Of a stretch of DNA of 64,000 nt, positions 34,705 through 43,495 are shown one piece after another (position 1 is the stretch's first letter; each line of letters begins with the position of its first letter). The notes beneath the pieces are model-generated. The model was not told the origin of the DNA, ran no database searches, and saw nothing but the letters and a program-made list of their open reading frames with translations. The stretch spans positions 1,528,213-1,592,212 of the forward strand of contig NC_021175.1 in assembly GCF_000385925.1 (NCBI RefSeq), in the 5' to 3' direction. This DNA is from Streptococcus cristatus AS 1.3089. GTDB lineage: Bacteria > Bacillota > Bacilli > Lactobacillales > Streptococcaceae. The position numbers and the translations under genes are program-made.

Positions 34705-35724
34705 TTTTCAACCTCCTGAAAATTTCATTTTGTAGCTTCGTTCTAGCTTCACTCTCCAAAGCTATCATTTTTTCTCTTATCTCAGCCGGAATATCTCCTA
34801 ATTTAGAATGCCCCTGCCAATCACTCCAAGTTTTAGCCCCTTTGGAACTATTGGTAGGTTTACCTAATCCCATAAAATTATCCTCAAGATTCAAAACCTC
34901 TACTTTATCAACATCAGATAGAGAAGAAAATCCATCCATTTCGGTAATTTCTTTCATAGAGACAATATGGTCTGCTTCGAGGGTTTCAACTGGATAACCA
35001 TAAATTGGATCAAATTTTTCTCCATCAACATTATTGACATGATCGCGTATCTCTTGACTTGGTGTTTTCTTGCGAAGCGAATTATATTCTTTTTTTGAAA
35101 TTCCTTTAGAAGTACTCGCAGCATCATCACTATGCTTAGATAGTTGTTCACTAGCTTCCTTGCTGAACTCTCGGCTAACCTTCCGACCGCTCTGCTCGCT
35201 TGCCTCGCCATAGAGTTTCTGGCGTATACGCTGAAACTCCGCACTCTCACCCGTACTCTGGTAAAGTCGAGCGGTATGCTTGCCAATGTCATCTCCTTTG
35301 CGGAAATCATCCAATCCCGCAAAGGAGAACTTCTTGTAACTCAAGTCATCCCATAGATTCCCCAAACGACTTCTAAAGAAGTCCTTGGTCGCACCATAGC
35401 TCTCCCGTGCTAGTGTACTCAGATAGTTGTCAGACAACATCGTACGAGCTTGTTTTATATAAGATAGACCCTTTTCAATCTTGGGCACCTGTGACAATCG
35501 GCTTACCAGCTTGCTCTTGCCGGCTATCTTGGCTAACTTAGTAGGACCAATAAATGAAACGATCTCACTGATGATTTCTCCCGCAGCCTGTCCACTTTCG
35601 TAACCCGAAAACTGTCCAACCAATTTAATTTTATCACGAATCGGTTGCTGTTTCAATCTTTGGCATGACGGGCATCATGTAGAATCGACCCCATGAGACT
35701 GCCATCACGAGTACTGTCGTCTAA
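34688..35724 (-). pseudogene. Orphan LXG toxin cassette with HNH nuclease tip
   Basis: A start-less piece of the toxin scaffold that matches the intact toxin from about residue 390 on. A one-base deletion (near 35656) breaks the frame early, leaving 322 open codons from a TTG. After the shared SREFSKEASEQL stalk the tip is new: ETLEADHIVSMKEITEM and LEDNFMGLGKPTNSSKGAK form an HNH-type nuclease (DHI, N..., NSSKG). Homology to the intact gene ends abruptly at 35724. It cannot be made as a T7 effector but could recombine into the intact gene. Confidence 0.8.
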
Positions 35725-35784
35725 TACGATTAATTGGAAATCAGGAACAAATTCATTTCATTATACAACATGAACAAAGAATGT

Positions 35785-35806
35785 AAAAACCGCCCAAAAG
35801 GGCGGT
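35785..35806 (-). terminator. Terminator after the PoNi gene
   Basis: Same ACCGCCC/GGGCGGT hairpin as at 30935-30956, directly after the immunity gene; ends the intact toxin operon. Confidence 0.85.
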
Positions 35807-35821
35807 CAACTTAGATATTAT

Positions 35822-36514
35822 TTATCTTTCCTGAACCAATAGGTCGTATGGGAAGAAATCCAAATCTTTGAAACGTTCATCATAGATACCACGCATCTTG
35901 CAAAGGGCAGCGGTATCAAAACTCCAGTAACCATAATAGGCATCCTCTGTCTTATGCGTGTCATACCATGATGCTTCTGAGTGGGCATAGTACCAGAACT
36001 TCTGTGCTTCAATGACACTATCTGCATCATTCCCAATCATATTCAGGTATTCCAAATGCGAGTGGAAATTCTCAACTTCGCCCTTTAACAAGTAGAGGGC
36101 AAGTGTTTCGATGAAGCCATCCTCATACTGCTCGCCCGAATCTACGAAGGACTGATACTTACTGAAGATTTTCTCAACATCTTCGATAAATTCCTCTTTG
36201 CGGTCTTCGAACAGAACAGCAAGAGATAAGTAATCCATCAAGTCATAGATACTTTCAAAAGCTCCATAAGAAAGTTGGTAGTATCTCAAACTAATCTTGA
36301 ACCATTTGAATACTTCATCTAATGAATTTCCAAGAGCATAATTAATTCGTAATAATTTTTCAGCATAAGTAGACTGAGATATATAATATTTATTGATGTA
36401 TTGTGGTAAAACACGTTCTTTATGTTCTTTCCCTTCTCTCCTTTCAAATGCTTTGAAATTAAAATCATACTTTTTCTGAAAATAATTTTCATCTTTATAT
36501 TTGTCTCTAAACAT
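35822..36514 (-). CDS. PoNi-type (DUF1911) immunity protein
   Basis: A 230-residue helical cytoplasmic protein beginning MFRDKYKDENYFQKKYDF (DUF1910-like) and ending with the DUF1911 part (YGYWSFDTAALCKMRGIYDERFKDLDFFPYDLL). PoNi proteins neutralise PoNe DNase toxins. It starts 8 bases after the PoNe toxin stop, with GTGAGGGAAGC in front. The last 100 residues are almost identical to the PoNi part of the fusion at 30968-33127, while the first half differs. Confidence 0.88.
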   Translation of the reverse strand: MFRDKYKDENYFQKKYDFNFKAFERREGKEHKERVLPQYINKYYISQSTYAEKLLRINYALGNSLDEVFKWFKISLRYYQLSYGAFESIYDLMDYLSLAVLFEDRKEEFIEDVEKIFSKYQSFVDSGEQYEDGFIETLALYLLKGEVENFHSHLEYLNMIGNDADSVIEAQKFWYYAHSEASWYDTHKTEDAYYGYWSFDTAALCKMRGIYDERFKDLDFFPYDLLVQER

Positions 36515-36521
36515 GCTTCCC

Positions 36522-38813
36522 TCACTTCAATTTCTTAGCCATTTCATCTAATTGATTGACAATAATATGTCCATCTTGCTTAATATTAAACAGATGGCTT
36601 TGAAAATCGCCAAATTCCATGGCATCCTGAATAGCCGCAATACGCTCTTCTCCAACAGCATTTTCCAATCTTCTATCAATCCATCGTTCATTCATCTGTT
36701 TCCCATCTTTAGTTTTCCCAAGCTTAGCCGTATTATACTTAGCCTCTGAAATGATGTATGGTGGGTGGCCATTAGGATTGTAGTAAACACCATCAATCCC
36801 CTGATGACCAGCATCATCCAAGCCTGTTACCATGTCCCTGCTGATACGCTCATAACCAAACTGACGATAGTACTCATCCTGAACCATTTCTCCAAAGTTA
36901 CCTTTCTTCAAACTTGAAGAAAGCGCCTCTTCGCCATAGCGGACTTTTAATATCTCTGCTTGTTGTTTAGCTATCTCTTCTATCGTATGTACTTCAGAAG
37001 TTACTGGAACATTATTCTTCAACATTTTCTGATGGAGGTCATCCAAATGGCTTTCCCACTTGTGGCCCTCCCAATGGACTTCAGGATGAGCTTGTGTACC
37101 GGTTTCCTTGCTGAACTCTCGGCCGACCTTCTGGCCGCTCTGCTCGCTTGCATCGCCATAAAGATCCCGAAGTATACTCTGATACTCCGCACTCTCACCC
37201 GTACTCTGGTAAAGTCGAGCGGTATGCTTGCCAATGTCATCTCCTTTGCGGAAATCATCCAATCCCGCAAAGGAGAACTTCTTGTAACTCAAGTCATCCC
37301 ATAGATTCCCCAAACGACTTCTAAAGAAGTCCTTGGTCGCACCGTAGCTCTCCCGTGCTAGTCTGCTCAGATAGTTGTCAGACAACATCGTACGAGCTTG
37401 TTTTATATAAGATAAGCCCTTTTCAATCTTGGGCACCTGTGACAATCGGCTAATCAGCTTGCTCTTGCCGGCTATCTTGGCTAACTTAGCCGGACCAATA
37501 AATGAAACGATTTCACTGATGATTTCACCTGCAGCCTGTCCACTTTCATAACCCGAAAACTGTCCAGCTAGTTCGATTTTATCACGAATCGGTTGCTGTT
37601 TCAAATCTTTGGCATGACGGATATCATGTAGAATCGACCCCATGAGACTGCCATCACGAGTACTGTCGTCTAAGGCATTAATCAAATCATTCACATCTGG
37701 AATCATTGTGGCTAATCCATAAGCAGTCCCAAGCGTATTTAGTAAGACTTCACCAAGAGCATTCTTCCCACCTTCTAGATCATCCTTCATCCACTGCGGA
37801 GTCTCTTTCCCCATGAGAGAATTATAACCAAACGTCAGACCTTCGTGGGTGTATTGGGCAAGATTAATACCAAATTCTACAGTTCCAAATATTACATCAC
37901 CTAAAAAGCCAAAGGCTGCATCCCCAAAACCTTTGATGTAGGCCCAGTTCGGATCATCCTTCATCCATTCAGTCATTCCGTCTAAACTATCAGAGAAGCC
38001 CTTACGCCAATCTCGAAACATGGCCTGAATTGGATGGTGAAGACGCCAATCCTTTTCTATCCTCTCCAATTCCTTGTCTTCCAATTCCTTGGCTTTTTGT
38101 GCCTCTAGCTCGGCTTTCTGGACACTCTCATCTATCTGATCATCTATCTCCTTGACCTTATCCGCCATGGGGGAAAGATTGTTCACTACTTGGCTGATAA
38201 TAGGATCGCTATAGTCTAGCCCATTTGTCTGCTGCAGTTGACCCAGCAATTCTTGCAGATATTGGAGGCTGGTCTCCGTTGCCAATGCGGTGCCTTGGCC
38301 ATCCCAGGTTGAGACTTTTTCTATCGTAGTCGTTATCACTTCCTTAGCATTCGAGAGATTACCTCCAAAATACTCATAGTTCCGAGCATCACTGGTTACA
38401 GAGATCAAATCACTGACACTATCTGTCGCGCTATTGATTGTTTTCCGAATTTGGTCAATCTCACCTTTTAGCGTATCAAAATAGTCTCCTGTAGTCTTCA
38501 AAATACCTTGATTCAGTACAGCAGTACTCGACTTCTCACCAGTCGCTGATTGAAAGCTCTCCACTTCCTTAGCAAAGTCACTTTGCAGACTGTATAGAAG
38601 ATCCTTTAGCTGCATTAGCAACATATTATGCGAACTATTAATCTCGCCTGCGATTGCTTGCCCCACATTACCATACATGGAATTAGAAGTGATCACAGAA
38701 TTATAAGAGCTTTTAGCAGCTTCTAAACTACTAATTATTTTTTTAGATTGCGATTGGATTTCCTTAAAAACATCGTATAGTTCTGCTATATCAACATGAA
38801 ATTCATCACTCAT
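36522..38813 (-). CDS. Type VII secreted LXG toxin with PoNe DNase domain
   Basis: A 763-residue polymorphic toxin. Residues about 1-200 are an LXG secretion domain (MSDEFHVDIAELYDVF, helical). A coiled stretch (EAQKAKELEDKELERIEKDW) and a glycine-rich hydrophobic middle region (KGFGDAAFGFLGDV) follow, then a stalk. The last 140 residues are a PoNe nuclease: LKKGNFGEMVQDEYYRQFGY, HQGIDGVYYNPNG and IISEAKYN carry the acidic and lysine residues of a PD-(D/E)xK fold. It should be exported by the type VII (EssC) machine, which is not in this window, and degrade DNA in competing cells. It overlaps the DUF4176 gene by 8 bases. Confidence 0.92.
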   Translation of the reverse strand: MSDEFHVDIAELYDVFKEIQSQSKKIISSLEAAKSSYNSVITSNSMYGNVGQAIAGEINSSHNMLLMQLKDLLYSLQSDFAKEVESFQSATGEKSSTAVLNQGILKTTGDYFDTLKGEIDQIRKTINSATDSVSDLISVTSDARNYEYFGGNLSNAKEVITTTIEKVSTWDGQGTALATETSLQYLQELLGQLQQTNGLDYSDPIISQVVNNLSPMADKVKEIDDQIDESVQKAELEAQKAKELEDKELERIEKDWRLHHPIQAMFRDWRKGFSDSLDGMTEWMKDDPNWAYIKGFGDAAFGFLGDVIFGTVEFGINLAQYTHEGLTFGYNSLMGKETPQWMKDDLEGGKNALGEVLLNTLGTAYGLATMIPDVNDLINALDDSTRDGSLMGSILHDIRHAKDLKQQPIRDKIELAGQFSGYESGQAAGEIISEIVSFIGPAKLAKIAGKSKLISRLSQVPKIEKGLSYIKQARTMLSDNYLSRLARESYGATKDFFRSRLGNLWDDLSYKKFSFAGLDDFRKGDDIGKHTARLYQSTGESAEYQSILRDLYGDASEQSGQKVGREFSKETGTQAHPEVHWEGHKWESHLDDLHQKMLKNNVPVTSEVHTIEEIAKQQAEILKVRYGEEALSSSLKKGNFGEMVQDEYYRQFGYERISRDMVTGLDDAGHQGIDGVYYNPNGHPPYIISEAKYNTAKLGKTKDGKQMNERWIDRRLENAVGEERIAAIQDAMEFGDFQSHLFNIKQDGHIIVNQLDEMAKKLK

Positions 38814-39525
38814 CTAATCCCTCCTTCTCTACTAACTTCTCATTCAAAAAGGCTAAATAAGCCAACTGATCTACCCTAGTCATAAAGGCGGTTGACAACT
38901 GGTGGCTTTTGATATAAGTCTGGCGAATGACTTCTTCTGAAATTCTTTCCTCCCATTCATTTTCATAGCCAAAATGAACAACATTCTTAATCATCATGTT
39001 GCTAACAAATACAGGCGGAAAAGCAGCAACTTCACCAAATGGCCATACTCGACCAAAATAATCGATCACATAAGGGTCAAAACCTTCTGCTAACGGTGCC
39101 TTGCGTCCAGTCAGCATGACCAACGCTCCTGGCTCCTCAGAAAACATTTCCTTAAGCTCACTGTTCAGCAAATCCAAATCAAGCTCAACAACTGAACCAA
39201 TCGGATAAATCTTTCCAAAATAGACATCTAGAATAGCCAAAAATAGAAAAAATGAATCTTCCGACCACACCTGCTCTTCTCCGTTAAAAGAGAAGGTAAT
39301 CTGACCGTTCTGAGTACGGGTAAAAAGAATAGTCGTTCCAAGCAAAGAATTGTATTCGTACTGAGATCCTTTCAGCTTGATTAACTTGTATAATTCTCTC
39401 ATCAAAGGGGGCCGTGCTCCCAGAAAATCTCCGAATTTGATAATAGTATCTGTTATTTCGAAATCAGTATCCGGCCACGTAGACAAGACTGTGCGAAAGT
39501 CCTCCAACTCTTGAGTATCTGCCAT
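38806..39525 (-). CDS. DUF4176 domain protein of the LXG operon
   Basis: A 239-residue cytoplasmic protein. The C-terminal half holds a DUF4176 domain (YPIGSVVELDLDLL, ALVMLTGRKAPLAEGFDPYVIDYFGRVWPFGE). DUF4176 proteins are found almost only in type VII/LXG gene sets, where they are thought to aid the effector. Here the gene lies between the small helical partner (one-base overlap, TAATG) and the toxin (8-base overlap), so a chaperone or targeting role is plausible. No signal peptide. Confidence 0.82.
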   Translation of the reverse strand: MADTQELEDFRTVLSTWPDTDFEITDTIIKFGDFLGARPPLMRELYKLIKLKGSQYEYNSLLGTTILFTRTQNGQITFSFNGEEQVWSEDSFFLFLAILDVYFGKIYPIGSVVELDLDLLNSELKEMFSEEPGALVMLTGRKAPLAEGFDPYVIDYFGRVWPFGEVAAFPPVFVSNMMIKNVVHFGYENEWEERISEEVIRQTYIKSHQLSTAFMTRVDQLAYLAFLNEKLVEKEGLDE

Positions 39526-39824
39526 TAGTTAAACCTCACATAATTCTTATTCTTATCAATTTGACTAGCATAGACAGCATCATCCTCAATGATTTTCTCA
39601 CCCATCTTAGCCATCATATCTGCCCTTGCTTCTCCATACGTTTTATAAGCAGTCAAGGCTGAGTTCCAAGTATCTTGAATTGTATTAAATTTTTTAAAAC
39701 GAGAAAGAGTTGTCGAGCTAACTTCTTTTTTTGACAAAGCTACTAGCCCATGAACACTTTTCTTAGCATTACTGACAACACTAGACCATTCTTCGGGTTG
39801 TACACCTACTTTATCTTGAGACAT
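39525..39824 (-). CDS. Small helical LXG-associated protein (Lap, WXG100-like)
   Basis: A 99-residue, fully helical protein with a WN turn in the middle (IQDTWNSALTAYKTYG), similar in size to ESAT-6/WXG100-like partners of LXG effectors (TIGR04197/DUF3130 or DUF5344 type; I cannot decide which). Such Lap proteins bind the LXG helix bundle and guide it to the secretion machine. I start at 39824 (MSQDKVG) because AAAGGAGGAAAC precedes it. Confidence 0.75.
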   Translation of the reverse strand: MSQDKVGVQPEEWSSVVSNAKKSVHGLVALSKKEVSSTTLSRFKKFNTIQDTWNSALTAYKTYGEARADMMAKMGEKIIEDDAVYASQIDKNKNYVRFN

Positions 39825-39835
39825 GTTTCCTCCTT

Positions 39836-40264
39836 TTATTGAATGGAATTCCACCAAGACTGAGCTTGATCCCAAAAACTCTGTGCCGCTCCCAATAAAT
39901 CTAATTGAGAAGCTTTCAATTTCACTAATTCACCATTAATGTTTTTCAAGGTATCCTGATAATTGTTTTCCATATCAGTCAGATTTGTAATTCCACGCTC
40001 GAAATGAAATTTACATTCTTTTTTCAAATCTCCTTTCCAATTACCAGCAGGAGACATATCTCCTGCAGATCCATTGAAAAGACTTTCTGCACCATCAATT
40101 TTTCCATTTAGTAGAACGAGCTGTTCGTCTAAAATTTTCTTTGCAGCCTCTAATCGCTCTATTTTTGCGCCTACATTATCTGCTTCTTGCTTTTTTTGAT
40201 CTCCGCTTAATTGGCAATTTCTCGCATTTTGGGCATATAAATCATTGTCGATAATTTCTACCAT
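39836..40264 (-). CDS. DUF5082 family LXG-associated protein
   Basis: A 142-residue helical protein of the YwqH/DUF5082 type that precedes LXG toxin genes (MVEIIDNDLYAQNARNCQLS; KKILDEQLVLLNGKIDGAESLFNG). It is the first gene of the toxin operon and probably a second export partner. Start at 40264 after AAAGGAGACGTA. Only about 65 bases separate it from rny, mostly the rny terminator, and I see no strong promoter there. Confidence 0.8.
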   Translation of the reverse strand: MVEIIDNDLYAQNARNCQLSGDQKKQEADNVGAKIERLEAAKKILDEQLVLLNGKIDGAESLFNGSAGDMSPAGNWKGDLKKECKFHFERGITNLTDMENNYQDTLKNINGELVKLKASQLDLLGAAQSFWDQAQSWWNSIQ

Positions 40265-40300
40265 TACGTCTCCTTTCTTTATTCGTTTCATCAGCTTTTC

Positions 40301-40326
40301 AAAAAAGACTAGGACAAGGTCCTAGT
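40301..40326 (-). terminator. Terminator after rny
   Basis: ACTAGGAC/GTCCTAGT around AAG, with TTTTTT on the minus strand, between rny and the LXG operon. Confidence 0.85.
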
Positions 40327-40329
40327 ACT

Positions 40330-41943
40330 TTATTTAGCATAATCAACTGCTCGCATTTCGCGAATGACTGTGACCTTGATATTTCCTGGATATTCCAAGT
40401 TGTTTTCAATCTTTTCACGCACGTCATGCGCCAAGATTGTAATCTTATCATCCTTGATTTTCTCTGGACTGACCATGATTCGGATTTCACGACCTGCTTG
40501 AAGGGCAAAGCTTGTCTTAACTCCTTCAAAGCTGTTCGCAATTTCTTCCAAATCATGCAATCGCTTGATGTAGCTTTCCAGCGACTCACTACGAGCTCCT
40601 GGACGAGCTGCGCTCAAGGCATCCGCTGCTGCAACGATGACTGCAATGACGCTCTCAGCTTCTACATCACCGTGGTGGCTAGCAATGGTATTGATAACAA
40701 CTGGATGTTCCTTATACTTACGAGCCAACTCTGTTCCGATTTCCACGTGGCTACCTTCTACTTCTCGGTCGATAGCCTTGCCAATATCATGGAGGAAACC
40801 AGCACGGCGAGCCAAGTTCGCATTTTCACCCAACTCTCCAGCGATAACTCCAGCCAATTTGGCAACCTCAATCGAGTGGCGGAGAACATTTTGCCCGTAG
40901 GAAGTACGGAACTGCAAGCGACCCATGATTTTCATCAAATCAGGATGCAAGTTTGGTGCTCCGATTTCATAGGCTGCGGCTTCACCATACTCTCGAATAC
41001 GGTTATCAATCTCTAAGCGATTCTTTTCGACCAATTCCTCGATACGAGCCGGATGAATCCGACCATCCTTGAGAAGAGCTTCCATAGTCATCCGAGCAAT
41101 CTCACGGCGAACTGGATCGAAACCTGAAAGAGTAACCACTTCAGGCGTATCATCAATGATAACATCAATCCCTGTCAAGCTTTCAAAGGTTCGAATATTG
41201 CGACCTTCACGTCCGATAATCCGTCCCTTCATACTGTCATCAGGAAGATGAACCGTTGAATTGGTCTGTTCAGCCACATAGTCACCAGCAATCCGCTGCA
41301 TAGCTTGAACCAAGATATCCTTGGCCACCTTGTCCGAACGCTCTTTGATATCCTGCTCCGCTTCCCGAATACGGGTCGCGATTTCCTTGGACAGCTTATC
41401 CTCGGTCTTGGTCAAGATAATCTCACGCGCTTCCGTCTGAGTCAAGGACGCTACCCGCTCAAGCTCAGCTTCTTTTTGCTGCTCTAGCTCAGCTACTTGT
41501 GCTTCACGCGCATCAATGTGTTTAGCTTTATCAGTAAGACTTTGTTCTTTGTGCTCCAAAGTCTTTTCCTTGTTGGTTAAATTGTCATCTTTGCGGTCAA
41601 GACTACTTGCACGCTCTGTTAAGCGGCTTTCAATTTGTTTTAACTCTTGACGCTCAGACTTAAATTCTGCATCAACCTCTTCACGATATTTTCTGGCTTC
41701 TTCTTTTGCCTCCAAAAGTGCTTCTTTTTTAAGCGAACTGGTTTCGCGCATCGCTTCTTTGACAATCAAATCCGCTTCGCGTTCTGCCTGACCGCGTAAA
41801 TTGGTTGCTTCTTGTTCAGCATTTAAAAGAGTAAGTTCCGCGGCCTCTTTAGATGCTTTCATCTTAACCGCAATCCCTACATACCCAATCACTAAACCAA
41901 AGATGGCAGCAAAAACAAAAGCAGCTATCGTATATAAGCCCAT
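40330..41943 (-). CDS. rny: Ribonuclease Y
   Basis: A 537-residue membrane-anchored endoribonuclease that starts mRNA decay. One N-terminal helix ([19 protein letters not shown]) is followed by a long coiled coil (about 30-190), a KH domain ([26 protein letters not shown]) and an HD domain ([18 protein letters not shown]) that binds the catalytic metals. Length is typical. Starts at 41943. The T7 toxin island begins right behind its terminator. Confidence 0.97.
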   Translation of the reverse strand: MGLYTIAAFVFAAIFGLVIGYVGIAVKMKASKEAAELTLLNAEQEATNLRGQAEREADLIVKEAMRETSSLKKEALLEAKEEARKYREEVDAEFKSERQELKQIESRLTERASSLDRKDDNLTNKEKTLEHKEQSLTDKAKHIDAREAQVAELEQQKEAELERVASLTQTEAREIILTKTEDKLSKEIATRIREAEQDIKERSDKVAKDILVQAMQRIAGDYVAEQTNSTVHLPDDSMKGRIIGREGRNIRTFESLTGIDVIIDDTPEVVTLSGFDPVRREIARMTMEALLKDGRIHPARIEELVEKNRLEIDNRIREYGEAAAYEIGAPNLHPDLMKIMGRLQFRTSYGQNVLRHSIEVAKLAGVIAGELGENANLARRAGFLHDIGKAIDREVEGSHVEIGTELARKYKEHPVVINTIASHHGDVEAESVIAVIVAAADALSAARPGARSESLESYIKRLHDLEEIANSFEGVKTSFALQAGREIRIMVSPEKIKDDKITILAHDVREKIENNLEYPGNIKVTVIREMRAVDYAK

Positions 41944-42128
41944 GTTTTTACTCCAAATCTATTTAATTATTGAATTCAAAATTCCTTTTTATTCTATCAT
42001 AAATAGCAGAAATTCACAAATCAATTTTTTGAAAAAGAAGCCTGATTTTTGCCTATTATTGGGCGAAAAGGCTCTAAATCAAAGAATTTAATATATAAAT
42101 TTTTTATTTCCTAACTCTTATTTTTTTA

Positions 42129-42137
42129 TGCTATAAT
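42129..42137 (+). promoter_or_regulatory. luxS promoter, extended -10
   Basis: TGCTATAAT at 42129-42137; the -35 hexamer is poor, as is normal with an extended -10. Confidence 0.7.
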
Positions 42138-42218
42138 CAAAAGGAAGTGTTTGAAATGTCGCTTTTGAAATCTGATCTCATTTTCAGGTTCCAATTTTAA
42201 AATTTTAAAGGAGAAATC

Positions 42219-42701
42219 ATGTCTAAAGAAGTTATCGTTGAAAGTTTTGAGCTTGACCATACAATCGTAAAAGCACCCTATGTTCGCCTCATCGGCGAAG
42301 AAACTGGCCCTAAAGGAGATATTATCTCTAACTTTGATATTCGTTTGGTGCAGCCAAATGAAGACTCTATTCCGACGGCTGGCCTGCATACCATCGAGCA
42401 TTTGCTGGCTATGCTGATTCGCAAGCGGATTGACGGCATGATTGACTGCTCGCCTTTTGGTTGCCGCACTGGCTTTCATATGATTATGTGGGGACAACAC
42501 TCAGCGACTGAAATTGCCCAAGTCATCAAATCTTGCTTAGAAGAAATCGCTGAGACAACTACTTGGGAGGATGTCCCTGGCACTACTATCGAATCCTGTG
42601 GCAATTACAAGGATCATAGCCTTTTTTCTGCCAAAGAATGGGCGAAACTCATTCTCAGCCAAGGGATCTCTGACAATGCTTTCGAGCGCCATGTCCTCTA
42701 A
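42219..42701 (+). CDS. luxS: S-ribosylhomocysteine lyase
   Basis: A 160-residue metalloenzyme of the activated methyl cycle. It cleaves S-ribosylhomocysteine to homocysteine and DPD, the precursor of autoinducer-2. The metal ligands are in HTIEHLL (two His) and the C of SCGNYKDH; the catalytic Cys is in [10 protein letters not shown]. Starts after AAAGGAGAAATC. Single gene with its own promoter and terminator. Confidence 0.97.
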   Translation: MSKEVIVESFELDHTIVKAPYVRLIGEETGPKGDIISNFDIRLVQPNEDSIPTAGLHTIEHLLAMLIRKRIDGMIDCSPFGCRTGFHMIMWGQHSATEIAQVIKSCLEEIAETTTWEDVPGTTIESCGNYKDHSLFSAKEWAKLILSQGISDNAFERHVL

Positions 42702-42757
42702 GCAGAGGGATTTTAATCTTCTAGGATTTTATTATTTGCGCTAAAAATGAAAAAATC

Positions 42758-42788
42758 AACCCGCCCTTCTGGAAACAGAGGGCGGGTT
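42758..42788. terminator. Terminator between luxS and ritR
   Basis: AACCCGCCCT/AGGGCGGGTT with an 11-base loop between convergent genes. Confidence 0.85.
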
Positions 42789-42796
42789 TGTTCTTA

Positions 42797-43486
42797 TTAT
42801 TCCTGCATAGCATAGCCAATGCCACGGACAGTTTTGATATAGCTAGTCTGACCAGCAATATCAATCTTACTACGTAGATAGCGAATATAGACATCGACTA
42901 CGTTGGTCTCAGTGGCGCCTTCATACTTCCAGACACGTTCCAGAAGCTGCTCGCGGCTCATGACCTTTTGGTTGCTCATCAGCGTCACCAGCAGATCATA
43001 TTCCCGTCGTGTCAAGGCAATCACTTCCTCTCCACGATAGACGATATGATTTTTCAAATCAACTCGTAGATTGCGGTAAGCAGTCGGTGTTTTCAGCTTG
43101 CTACAATGCTGGTCGATAAAGTCCCGACCTCGAAAAATATCGGAGACTTTCTCAACCAAATCACTGATAATAAAAGGCTTTATGGTATAGGAGACTGCAA
43201 AGCGCTGAATCTCATCTACATGTTCTTTGATTTCTTCACGGCTAGCTAAGACGATAATAACCGAAGCCGGTTTGAGCAAGCTCAGTTGCTTGGCAAACTC
43301 ACTAGCAGTCATATCCTGCAAGTCATAATTAAGCAAGAGCAGATCGTAGTCATTTTCTCTGGCCAACGCCAAACCTTGACTTCCTGTCTCAACTACATCC
43401 AGAAGATAAGCTTCCTTTTGCAGTTCCAAAGTCACAAATCGTGCAAGATTCTTTTCATTTTCTACTAATAAAATTCGCTTTGCCAT
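42797..43486 (-). CDS. ritR: Orphan response regulator RitR
   Basis: A 229-residue OmpR-type regulator without a partner kinase. The receiver domain lacks the phospho-acceptor: position 53 is Asn (DLLLLNYDLQDM), as in pneumococcal RitR. The linker has the single redox-active Cys at position 128 (FIDQHCSKLK). The C-terminal winged helix is intact (LTRREYDLLVTL, VDVYIRYLRSKI). RitR represses iron uptake and responds to peroxide through Cys128 in S. pneumoniae. It follows gnd with a 9-base gap, the same neighbourhood as there. Confidence 0.92.
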   Translation of the reverse strand: MAKRILLVENEKNLARFVTLELQKEAYLLDVVETGSQGLALARENDYDLLLLNYDLQDMTASEFAKQLSLLKPASVIIVLASREEIKEHVDEIQRFAVSYTIKPFIISDLVEKVSDIFRGRDFIDQHCSKLKTPTAYRNLRVDLKNHIVYRGEEVIALTRREYDLLVTLMSNQKVMSREQLLERVWKYEGATETNVVDVYIRYLRSKIDIAGQTSYIKTVRGIGYAMQE

Positions 43487-43495
43487 AGGCCTATC

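Noticed and set aside
36522..40264. Type VII secretion machine genes (EssC, EsxA) in this locus
   Set aside because: None of the open frames in the window matches EssC, EssB, EsaA or EsxA; only effector-side genes are present.
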